A stretch of DNA of 64,000 nt from Sapria himalayana. Taxonomy: Eukaryota > Streptophyta > Magnoliopsida > Malpighiales > Rafflesiaceae. How positions within the stretch are numbered: the first letter of the stretch is position 1; every line of letters starts with the position of its first letter. The position numbers and the translations under genes were made by a program. The DNA lies in assembly GCA_029783825.1 (NCBI GenBank), contig JAREIK010017174.1, positions 1 through 64,000 on the forward strand, written 5' to 3'. The notes under the pieces were generated by a model, which saw only the letters and a program-made list of their open reading frames with translations, was not told the origin of the DNA and ran no database searches. Shown piece after piece: positions 10,701-22,273 of this stretch.

Positions 10701-13605
10701 AGCATTTAGTGATGTATTAGGTTTTATTTAAACAATAGAATAACAAAGAAAAAATATTTTTTTTTATTTTTACACATTTTCAAAGTTTATAACATTGAAA
10801 ATATAATAATTTTAAAATTTTTTTCAAAAGTGAATACAATATTTAGTTATAATAATCATTATATTTATATATCATATAAATTCAATGTAAACATTTTTAT
10901 TGATAAATATTCTAATAATGATGAAAAAATAACTTAATAATCTATTATTAATAAGATAGATATAAATTAAAATATAATTACAAAACCTAAAATGATTCAG
11001 AACCATAGCAAAATATATTACTATATAATAATTTTTAGTTTTGAATTTTTTTTTTCTTTTAAAAAGTTTATCTATAATTTTTTGATGAAAAATAATTTAC
11101 ACAAATTAAATTTGTGTAACTCATAAATTATTTTATAATTAATATTTATATAAAAATAAACAAATAAATAATTAAAATGAATATTTAAAATTATAATTTA
11201 AAATAATGGATTTATTATTTATTATTTAGGGTATACCTGTTAATTTAAATTAGATCTGTCTTACTAATAATTTATTTTGTAATTAATATTTCTACTAAAA
11301 TAAACTAAAATAATTAAAATAAAAATTTAAAATTATACTGATATAAAATTAAAAATGATATTATGATTTATTATTAATGTATACTCAGTTTAATGGTTTA
11401 AGTATTTAGAGCTTTTTGTCTTTAGGAGTTTAGCGATTTAGGTTTTTAGGCATTACGTGGTTTTTTAGGTTTTATTTAAATCAATAAAATAACAAAAAAA
11501 AATTTCTGTAATTTTTTCTCATTTTCATAGGTTATAACATTTGAAAATATAATAATATTTAAAATTTTTTGAAATGTGAATATAATATTTTGTTATAATA
11601 ATATTAATAATTATATATGATATAAATTCAATATAAATAATTTTATTGATAGATATTATAATAATGATCAAAAATTAAATTATAAACTATTAATAATAAG
11701 ATAGATATTAATTAAAAAATATTTACAAAACCAAATTGATTCAAAATTAAAGTAACTTATATTACTTGATAATAATTTTTAATTTTTAAATTTTACTTCT
11801 TTTATAAGCGTATATATTTTTTTGATTAAAAATGAATTATTTAAATTATATTTGTCGCACTCATAATTTATTTTATAATAAATATTTCTATAAAAATAAA
11901 CTAATAAATAATTAAAATGAATATATAAACTATAATAAATAGAAATTAAAATTAGATTTATTAATTATTATGTATTATATAGAAGTTTAATGGTTTATGT
12001 ATTTAGGTATTACGGGGTTTAGGTGTTTATCGATTTAATTGTGTATGCATTTAGTGGTTTATAGGTTTTATTTACAAAATAAAATAACAAAACAATTATT
12101 TTTATTATTTTTTGATATTTTCATAGGTTATAACCTTTGACAATATAAAAATTTTTAAATTTATTTCAAAAGTGAATTCAATATTTAGTTATATAATCAA
12201 TATATTTATATATCATATTTCAACATAAACAATTTTATTGATAAATATTCTAATAATGATCAACAAATAAATTAATAATCTATTATTAATAAGATAGATA
12301 TCAATTAAAATATAATTACAAAACATAAAATGATTCATAAGCAAAGCAAAATATACTACTATATAATAATTTTTTGTTTTGAAATTTTTTTATTTAAATA
12401 GTTTATCTATATTTTTTTGATTAAAAATAATATACATAAATTATATTTGTCTAACTCATAATTTATTTTTTAATTAATATTTATATAAAAATAAAAAATT
12501 AATAATTAAAATGAATATTAAAAATTATAATGAAAAAAAAATGAGATTTATTATTTATTATTTAGGGTATACCAGTTTAATTTAAGTTATATCTGTCTCA
12601 CAAATAATTTATTTTGTAATTAATATTTCTATAAAAAAACTGATAAATAATTAAAATAAAAATTTAAAATTATACTGAATTAAAATTAAAATGAGATTTA
12701 TGATTTATTATTAATGTATACCAGTTTAATGGTTTAAGTATTTTGAGGTTTTGCCATTTAAAAGTTTAGCGATTTATGTTTTTAGGCATTTAGTGATTTA
12801 TGTTTTAGTTATAATAATTTTAATAATTCTATATCATATAAAATAAATATAAACAATTTTATTGATAGATATTATAATAATAATCAAAAATTAAATTAAT
12901 AAACTATTTATAATAAGATAGATATTAATTAAAAAATAGTTAGATAACCCAAATTGATTCAAAATTAAAGTAAAATATATTAGTTGATAATAATTTTTAA
13001 TTTTAATAATACTTCTTTTATACTTATTTTAAAAGCGTATATATATTTTTTGATTAAAAATAAATTATTTAAATTATATGTGTCCCACTCATAATTTATT
13101 TTGTAATAAAAATTTCTATAAAAATAAACTAATAAATAATTAAAATGAATATTTAAAATAATAATAAATTGAAATAAAAATTCAATTTATTATTTATTAA
13201 GTAGTATATAGCTGGTTTAATGGTTTATGTATTTAGGCATTACGAAGTTTAGGAGTTTACTGATATAACTGTGTATGCATTTAGTGGTTTATAGGTTTTA
13301 TTTAAAAATAAAATAACATAAAATTTATTTTTATTATTTTTTCATATTTCCAAAGGTTATAACCTTTGGAAATATAATAATTTTTAAATTTTTTTCAAAA
13401 GTGAATTCAATATTTAGTTATAATAATCATTATATTTATATATCATATAAATTCAATATAAATAATTTTATTGATAAATATTCTAATAATGATCAAAAAA
13501 TAAATTAATAAATAATTTTTAATAAGATAGATATCAATTAAAATATAATTACAAAATCTAAAATGATTCAGAAGGAGAGCAAAATATATTACTATATAAT
13601 TATTA
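7744..13605 (+). repeat. Satellite array, + orientation (block S1, right of hAT)
   Basis: The monomer family continues, with octamer-block ends near 7744, 8305, 8914, 9512, 10110, 10702, 11450, 12048, 12786 and 13278. The first monomer is chimeric: about 45 bp after the hAT it loses the palindrome region and continues as another variant, and the same junction recurs at 63271-63350. Shortened monomers lacking octamers occur near 11240 and 12570. The block ends at an inversion point near 13605. Confidence 0.92.
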
Positions 13606-13650
13606 AGATTAATATAACTAAATATTATTGCTTAGCTTCTGAATCATTTT
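13560..13650. repeat. Inverted-repeat junction: satellite switches from + to -
   Basis: The 15-bp sequence aaaatgattcagaag at 13560-13574 has its exact reverse complement at 13636-13650, giving a centre near 13605. The similarity continues outward on both sides at roughly 90 percent over the next tens of bases, so this is the axis of a long inverted repeat and not a small hairpin. Confidence 0.88.
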
Positions 13651-13835
13651 AATATTTGTAATTATATTTTAAATGATATATATCTATTAAAAATAAATTA
13701 TTAATTTATTTTTTGATCATTATTAGAATATTTATCAATAAAAATATTTATATTGAATTTATATGATATATAAATATATTGATTATTATGACTAAATATT
13801 ATATTCACTTTTGAAAAAAAATTTTAAATTATTAT

Positions 13836-13863
13836 ATTTTCAAAGGTTATAACCTTTGAAAAT
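13836..13863. repeat. Perfect 28-bp satellite palindrome
   Basis: Half-site attttcaaaggtta followed immediately by its exact reverse complement, lying just after the octamer block of the monomer. This is one of at least seven perfect copies in the window. Confidence 0.93.
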
Positions 13864-16800
13864 GTGAAAAAATATAAAAATATTTTTTTTATTATTTCAT
13901 TGTTTAAATAAAACCTATACACCACTAAATGCCTAAACACTTAAATCACTAAACTACAAAATCATGATACCCCTATATAGATAATCCTTTAAACCAGTAT
14001 ACACTAAATAATAATTAATAAATCTCATTTTTTTTCTTTTCATTATAATTTAAAAAAATATTTTGATTTTTAGTTTTTATTTGTATATCTGTATTAATTA
14101 TAAAATAAATTATGAGTTAAAAATATAATTTATAAAAATTATTTTTCATCAAAAAATAGATAAGCTTATAAAAATAATAAAAATTTAAAAACAAATAATT
14201 AATTTTTAGTATATATTTTGCTTTGCTTTTGAATCATTTTAGGTTTTGATATTATATTTTAAGTAATATCAATCTTATTCATAATAGATTTTTAATTTAT
14301 TTTTTGATAATTATTAGAATATCTATCAATAAAATTAGTTTATATTAAATTTATATGATATATAATGATTATGATTATTATAAATAAATATTGTATTCAC
14401 TTATGAAAAAAATTTAAAAATTATTATATTTTCAAATGTTATAACCTTAAAAAATGAGAAAAAATAATAAATATAAATTTGTGTTATTTCATTTTTTAAA
14501 TAAAACCTATAAATCATTAAATGATTACTTACTTAAATCAGATAAGCTCATAAACCCCGAAACCCATAAATACACAAACCTTTTAATAGCTATATTCTAC
14601 TTATTAAATAATAAATCTCATTTATATTTCTATTTATTATAATTTTAAATATTCATTTTAATTATCTATAGATTAATTTTTTAGAAAAATTATTCAAAAT
14701 AATATTTCGAATGAGACAAATAATATTTAAATAATTTATATTTAATCAAAAAAAAATATAAGCTTAAATAAAGAAGGAAAAATTTAAAAATTAAATATTA
14801 TTATTTAGTAATATATTTTGATTTGATTTTGAATCATTTTGTGTATGTAGATATATTTTAATTAATATTTAGATTTTTAATAATAGTTTGTTAATTTAAT
14901 TTATGATCATTATTATAATATCTATCATTACAATTATTTATATTTAATTTATATGATATATAATTAGTAAGATTAATACAATTATACATCATATTCACAT
15001 TTCAAAAAATTTTAAATATTATTTTCTTTTCAAAGATTATAACCTTTTAAAATCATAAAAATCAAAAAATTTTTTATTTTTATTATTATTATATAAATAA
15101 AACCCATAAACCACTAAATGCCTAAAAACATAAATTGCTAAACTTCTAAATGACAAAACCCTATATAATTTAACCATTAAACCGGTATACTATATATAAT
15201 AAATAATAAATCTCATTTTATTAGTATTCATTATAATTTTAAACATACATCTTAATTATTTATTAGTTTAGTTTTATAGAAATATAAATTAAAATATAAA
15301 TTATTAGTGAGACAAATATAATTTAAAAAATTTATTTTTATCAAAAATATATAAGCATATAAATGGATACAAAAATTAAAAATTTAAAATTAATATTTAG
15401 TAAAATATTTCACTTTGATTTTGAATCATTTTAGGGTTTGCAAATATATTTAAACAATATTTATCTTATTAATAATCGTTTATTATTTTTTATGATCATT
15501 ATTATAATATATACCACTAAATATAATTTATATTGAACTTATATGATATTTAATTATTATGACTTATTAACTTCATATTGTATTCACTTTTCAAAAAAAA
15601 ATTAAAAATTTTTATATTTTCAAAGGTTATAACCTTCAAAAATGAAAAAAAATAACAAAAATACTTTTTTTTATTTAATTTTTAAATAAAACCTATAATC
15701 CACTAAATGACTAAATACTAAAATGACTAAACTCCTAATCCCCGAAGCTCATAAATACTCAAAACATTAAATTAGTATAGTCTAAATAATAAATCATAAT
15801 TCTCATTTTTATTAGTATTCATTATAATTTTAAATATTCATTTTAATTATTTATCAGTTTATTTTTATAGAAATATTAATTACAAAATAAATTATTAGTG
15901 AGACAGATATAATTTAAATAATTTATTTTTCATCAAAATAAATATATATGCTTATAAAAATTGGCAAAATTTTAAAAATAAAAAAGTATATTTTATTAAT
16001 ATATATTATTTTTATTTTGAATCATTTTAGATTTTACAATTATATTTTAATTTATATCATTCGTATTAATACTAGTTTATTAATTAATTTATTGATCATT
16101 AATATAATATTTATTAATAAAATTATTTATATTTACTTTACATTATATAAAATTAATAAGATTATTATAACTAAATATTATATTTACATTTAAAAAATAT
16201 TGAAAATTATTAAATTTTCAGAGGTTATAACTTTCAAAAATTAAAAAAAATCAAAAATTTAAATTTTTAGTTTTTTCATTCTTTAAATAAAAACTATAAA
16301 TCACTAAAGTTCTAAATAATTAAATCGCTAAACTCCTAAACCACAAAACACCTAAATAATTAAACCATTAAACCGGTATAATTAAATAATAAATAATAAA
16401 TCTCAATTTTATTTGTATTCATTATAATTTTAAATATTCATTTAATTATTATTAGTTTATTATTATAGAATTATAAATTACAAAATAAATTATAGTAAGA
16501 CCAAAGAATAATTTAAATATTGTCTTTTTAAAAACAATTATATAAACTTATAAAAAAAGCAAAACATTAAAAAAATTATTATTTAGTAATATTTTATTTT
16601 GATATTGAATAAATTTAGATTTTGCAAATATATTTAAATAATATCTATCATATTAATAATAGTTTATTAAATTTTTTTGATCATTATTATAATATCTAGC
16701 AATGTAATTATTATATTGAATTTAAATGACTTATAATTATTAAGATTATTATAACTTAATATTATATTTACATTTGAAAAAAAAATTTAAAAATTATTAT

Positions 16801-17542
16801 ATTTTCAAATGTTGATAACCTTTGAAAAATGTGAAAAAACTATCCAAAATAATTTTTTTGTTATTTCATTGTTTAAATAAAAGTATAAAATACACTAATG
16901 CCTAAAAACATAAATCAATAAACGTCTAAACGACAAAACCTCTAAATACTTCTACCATTAAACTGTATACATTAATAATAATTCATAAATCTCATTTTAA
17001 TTTTTATTCAGTATAATTTAAAATTTTATTTTAATTATTTAATAGTTTATTTTTTAGAAATATTAATTACAAAATAAATTATTAGTCAGACAGATATAAT
17101 TTAAATTAAATCGGGTATACCTTAAATAAGAAAGAATAAAATTCAATTTTTTAATTATAATTTTAGATATTCATTTTAATATTTATTTGTTTTATTTTGT
17201 ATATAAATATTAATAAAAAATAAATTTGAGTTAGACAAATATAATTTATATAAATTATTTTTTATAGAAGAACATATAGATAACTTTTAAAAACGAAAAA
17301 ATAATTTCAAAACAAAAAATTATTATATAGCAATATATTTTTCTTTGCTTCTTAATCATTTTGGTTTTGTAATTATATTTTAATTGATATCTATCTAATT
17401 AATAAAAGATTATTATTTTATTTTTGATCATTATTAGAATATTTATCACTAAATTGTTTATGTTGAATTTATATGATATATAATATAATGATTAGTATAA
17501 CTAAATATTGAATTCACTTTGAAAAAATTTAAAAATTATTAT

Positions 17543-17570
17543 ATTTTCAAAGGTTATAACCTTTGAAAAT
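17543..17570. repeat. Perfect 28-bp satellite palindrome
   Basis: The same half-site and reverse complement as at 13836-13863, in a - oriented monomer. Confidence 0.93.
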
Positions 17571-18412
17571 ATCAAAAAATAATAAAAATAAATGTTATGT
17601 TATTTTATTTTTTTAATAAAACCTATCAACCACTAAATGCATACACAATTAGATCACTAAACACCTAAATACATAAACATTTTAACATCTATATACTATT
17701 TAATAAATAATAAATCTCATTTTTATTTCTATTTATTATAATTTTAAATATTCATTTTAATTATTGATAGTATAATTTTTTTATAAAATTAATTACAAAA
17801 TAAATTTCGAGTGTGACAAATATTATTTAAATAATTTAATTTTAATCAAAAAAACTATAAGCTTATGAAAAGAATGAAAAATTTAAAAATTAAATATCAT
17901 TATTTATTAATATATTTTGATTTGATTTTTAATCATTTTGTATTATGTAAATATATTTTAATTAATATTTATATTATTAATAATAGTTTATTAATTCAAT
18001 TTTTTATCATTATTATAATATATATCATTAAAATTTTTATATTAAATTTATATGATATATAATTAGTAAGATTAATATAATTATAACATAGCATTCACAT
18101 TTCAAAAATTTAAAAATTATTTTATTTTCAAATGTTATCACCTTGAAAATCAGAAAAATCTAAAAAAAAAAACATTTTTATTTTTATTATATTAATAAAA
18201 CCTATAAACCACTAAATACCTAAAAGCTAAAGTGATAACTCTTAATGACAAAAACTCCTAAATATCAAACCATTAACCGGTATACCACATATAATAAACC
18301 TAAATCTCATTTTAATTTGTATTCATTATAATTTTAATATTCCATTTTATTATTATTAGTTTATTTTTTAGAGAAATATTAATTACAAAATAAATAATGA
18401 TCGAGATAACTA

Positions 18413-19029
18413 TATCCTTTTATATATTATAATAAAAGTGTTTATCCATACACTTTTATTTTATTATTATATATCTGATATAATAAATTAATTGTGAATC
18501 TAATTAATAAAAATATCCTTTGAAATATATTATAAATGTTATTATTAGTATAAACATATTAATATTATCTGATTAAAAATAAACAATAATTTATTATTGT
18601 TTGATTACTATATTATAATATAGTATATTATAATATAGTTTATTATATACACTTTTATTTCAGTATAAACATTATAATTATAATGTATATATTATAATAA
18701 ATAATATAAACATATTTAGTTTATTTATTAATTAAATAAATGATATATCTGAAATATTGTATGGATAGTTTCTCACATTGTTTAATAATTATATATTGTT
18801 TATTATTTATTATTTATTATTTATTATTTATTATTTATATATAATTATAATTATATATTATAATAAAAATAATTAAAATTTTCATATTCTTCTGACATTT
18901 TTTATAATAAAAGTGTTTATAATTAGTGCATATTAACATTATTATAATAAAAAATATTATATATAAATTAATAATATATTTAAATATTGTTAATATTTAA
19001 ATGAAACTGATATACATATTTCAAATTAA
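18413..19029. other. AT-rich non-satellite block at an orientation switch (AT1)
   Basis: The satellite stops near 18412 in - orientation and resumes near 19030 in + orientation. The block has nested dyads (tactatattataatatagta near 18607, and aaaagtgt/acactttt arms near 18436-18455) and a 7-bp microsatellite. The 16-bp motif atattcttctgacatt at 18884-18899 is found exactly, inverted, in the second AT block at 21748-21763. No open frame or known family is recognised. Confidence 0.7.
18799..18838. repeat. 7-bp microsatellite (TTTATTA)n
   Basis: About five and a half uninterrupted copies of a TATTATT heptamer within the AT1 block. Confidence 0.88.
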
Positions 19030-21360
19030 CATAAAAAATAATATATTTAAATTATATGTCTCACTCATAATTTTTATGTATTAATATTTGTATAAATATA
19101 AACTAAAAATAATTAAAATGAATTTTAAAATTATAATGAATACAAATAAAAATGATATTTATTATTTATTTTTTAGGTTATATAGGTTTAATGGTTTAAG
19201 TATTTAGGGGGTTTGGGGTTTAGGAGTCTAGAGATTTAAATGTTTAGGCAATTTAGATGGTTTATAAGTTTTATTTGAATAATAAATAATAAAAAAAATT
19301 ATTTATGTGATTTTTATCATTTTGAAAGTATATAACTTTAAAAATATAATAATTTTTAAATTTTTTTAAATGTAAATATAATATTATTATAATAATCTTA
19401 ATAATTAGAAGACATTTAAATTCGATAAGTAATTTTATTATTAGATATTATAAAATTGATCCAATAATAAATTAATAATCTATTCTTATAAGATTGATAG
19501 CAGTTAAAATATATTTGCAAACCTATATATAATGATTCAAAATAAAAGTATAATATATTACTAAATAATAATTTTTTGTTTTTAAATTTTTATATTCTTT
19601 TATATGCTTATATATATTTTTTGATTAAAAATAATTATTAAAATTATAGTTGTGTCACTCATTAATTTATTTGTAATTAATATTTCTATAAAAAATAAAA
19701 TAATAAATAATTGAAATAAATATTTAAAAATTATAATGAATACAAATTAAAATGAGATTATGATTTATTATATGGGTTATACCAGTTTAAATTGTTTGAT
19801 TATTTAAGGGTTTTGTCGTTTCAAGAGTTTATCAATTTATGTATTTAGGTATTTAGTGGTTTATAGGTTTTAATTTATATAATAAAAATTAAAATTCAAT
19901 TTTTGATTTTTTTCCTGATTTTCAAAGGTTATAACCTTTTGAAAATAAAATAATTTTTAAAATTTTTGAATGTAATACAATGTATAATTATATTAATCTT
20001 ACTAATTTTATATCATATAATTCAATATAAATAATTTTAATGATAGATATTATAATAATGGTCAAAAATTAAATTAATAAACTATTATTTATAATATAAA
20101 TATTAATTAAAATATATTTACATAACACAAAATGATTCAAAATCAAATCAAAATATATTACTAAATAATAATATTTAATTTTTATATATTTCCTTCTTTT
20201 TATAATCTTATATTTTTTTTTATAAAAATAAATTATTTAAATAATATTTGTCTCACTCGAAATTAATTTTGTAATTAATTTTTATAAAAAATTAAACTAT
20301 AAATAATAAAAATGAATATTTAAAATTATAATAAATAGAAATAAAAATTAGATTTATTATTTATTAAGTAGTATAAAGCTGTTAAAAGGTTTATGTATTT
20401 ACGGGTTTCTGGATTTATGACCTTATTTTTTAAGTAAGTAAGCATTTAATGATCTATAGGTTTTACTTAAAAATGAAATAACAAAAAATTTATTTTTATT
20501 ATTTTTTCTCATTTTTTAAGGTTATAACCTTTGAAAATATATAATTTTATTTTTTTTCGAAAGTGATTCAATATTAGTTATATAATCATTATAATTATAT
20601 ATCATATAATTCAATATAAACTAGTTATTGTTAAATATTCTAATAATGACCAAATAATAAATTAATAATCTATTATTAATAAGATAGATATCAATTATAA
20701 TATAACTTATAAAGCTAAAATGATTCAAAGCCAAGCAAAATATATTACTATGTAATAATTTTTTGTTTGAAATTTTTTTTCATTTATAAGTTTATGTATA
20801 TTTTTTGATGAATAAGAATGTATATAAATTCTATTTGTTTAACTCATAATTTATTTTGTAATTAATATTTATATAAAAATAACAATAAATAATTAAATTG
20901 AATTTTAAAATTAAAATTAAAAAAAATGAGATTTAGTCTTTATTATTTAAGATATACCGGTCTATTTTAAATTAGATCTGTCTCACTAATAATTTATTTG
21001 TAATAAATATTTCTATAAAAATAAACTGATAAATAATTAAAAGTAAAAATAAAAATTATAATGAATATTAAAATAATTATTTTGTTCCTCTCTCAACTCT
21101 AGAATGATTGCTAAAGCTCTAACCAAAAATTTTTTAGTAAAGATTTATTTAGGAAAATATAATAATTTTCTATAAAATAACTATAATTTTTTTTAGGGTA
21201 TTTAGTGGTTTATAGGTTTTATTTAAAAATAAAATAACAAAAAAAATATCTATAATTTGTTATCATTTCATACATTACCTTTGAAAATATATAATATTAT
21301 AATTTTTTGAAATGGAATATAATATTAGGTATAAAATATTAAAAAATTTTATATCATAAA
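19030..21360 (+). repeat. Satellite array, + orientation (block S3)
   Basis: About four monomers with octamer blocks near 19185-19270, 19790-19870, 20380-20460 and 21195-21215. They follow the variant order seen at 28450-30298. Near 21060-21130 the array carries a 47-bp stub of Element X in the same satellite context as the full copy at 30299. The block is bracketed by the two AT-rich blocks. Confidence 0.88.
21083..21129 (+). mobile_element. Element X stub (left end only)
   Basis: The sequence from TGTTCCTCTCTCAACTC to CTAACCAAAA matches the first 47 bp of Element X at 30299 with about two differences. The upstream satellite also matches (20940-21082 against 30160-30298). It therefore derives from a duplicate of the same insertion that later lost the rest. 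Confidence 0.85.
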
Positions 21361-21794
21361 AATAATATATTTAAATTCATTATATATAAATTAATAATAA
21401 AAATATAAATATTGTGATGACTTTTGCTCTTTAGGTACTCGAGCAATTATAAGACATATTTATTATAATAGCATCCTCAAAAATAAATCGTTTATAATAA
21501 ACATTTATAAGTGTATTCTTCTGACATAAATTAATATTTTCATATTGTATGGATATGAAAAAATGATATAATTTTTCAAACATTAAAAAATAATGTTTAG
21601 GATATAATTCAATATAAAAAATAAACAATAATATTAATAAACACTATCCAGACAATATATAATAAATGTTTAATTATATATATATAAATTAATTGTGTAT
21701 GGATTTATTGTTTATTAGTTTATATAGTATGGATCGAGTACCTAAATAATGTCAGAAGAATATTTGCATATTATTTTTATTTAATAGATAATTT
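21361..21794. other. AT-rich non-satellite block at an orientation switch (AT2)
   Basis: This lies between + satellite ending near 21360 and - satellite starting near 21795. It contains a perfect 13-bp inverted repeat, TTTAGGTACTCGA at 21430-21442 and its reverse complement at 21734-21746, enclosing about 290 bp. It repeats the motif attcttctgacat at about 21515-21526 and inverted at 21748-21763, and the word gtatggat several times; both also occur in AT1. A small foldback or MITE-like element is possible, but no target duplication is clear. The open frame at 21431-21628 (- strand) is not supported as a gene. Confidence 0.65.
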
Positions 21795-22273
21795 TTTTAA
21801 TTAGATAGATCCTAAATAATAAACAATAAATCTTATTTTTATTTTTTTCATATTAATCTTAAATATTCATTTTAATTTTTGATTTTTTTATTTTTATATA
21901 AATATTAATTACAAAAAAATTATGAGTTAGACAATTATAATTTATAATTATTATTTTTCATGAAAAAAAATATAGATAACTTATTTAAAGAAAACAAAAT
22001 TAAAAACAAAAAATTATTATATAATAATATAATTTGCTTTGCTTCTGAATCATTATTAGTTTTGTAATTATATTTTAATTGATATCTATCTTATTAATAA
22101 TATATTATTAATTTATTTTTGATCATTATCATAATATTTATCAATAAAATTGTTTATATTGAATTTATATGATATTAAAATATAATGATTATTATAACTA
22201 AATATTGAACTCACTTTCGAAAAAAATTTAAAAATTATTATATTTCAAAGGTTATAACCTTAAAAATGAGAAA
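21795..22273 (-). repeat. Satellite array, - orientation (block S4)
   Basis: Less than one monomer in reverse orientation, ending in the palindrome region near 22250 (ggttataacctt). It switches abruptly to + orientation at about 22274. Confidence 0.85.

Larger units (their letters stand above)
13606..18412 (-). repeat. Satellite array, - orientation (block S2)
   Basis: The same monomers are read in reverse, shown by motifs such as cctataaaccactaaatgcc. Octamer blocks lie near 13930, 14520, 15110, 15700, 16290, 16900, 17630 and 18210. Variant order and private sequence changes match 44810-48650 in the same orientation, indicating a direct duplication about 31.2 kb apart. Open frames at 15948-16193 and 17865-18062 are Ile/Tyr/Asn-rich translations of satellite and are not genes. 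Confidence 0.9.

Noticed and set aside
18440..18660. Hairpins in the AT1 block as a possible small RNA or tRNA gene
   Set aside because: The arms are simple AT palindromes without tRNA box motifs or a stable G+C stem.
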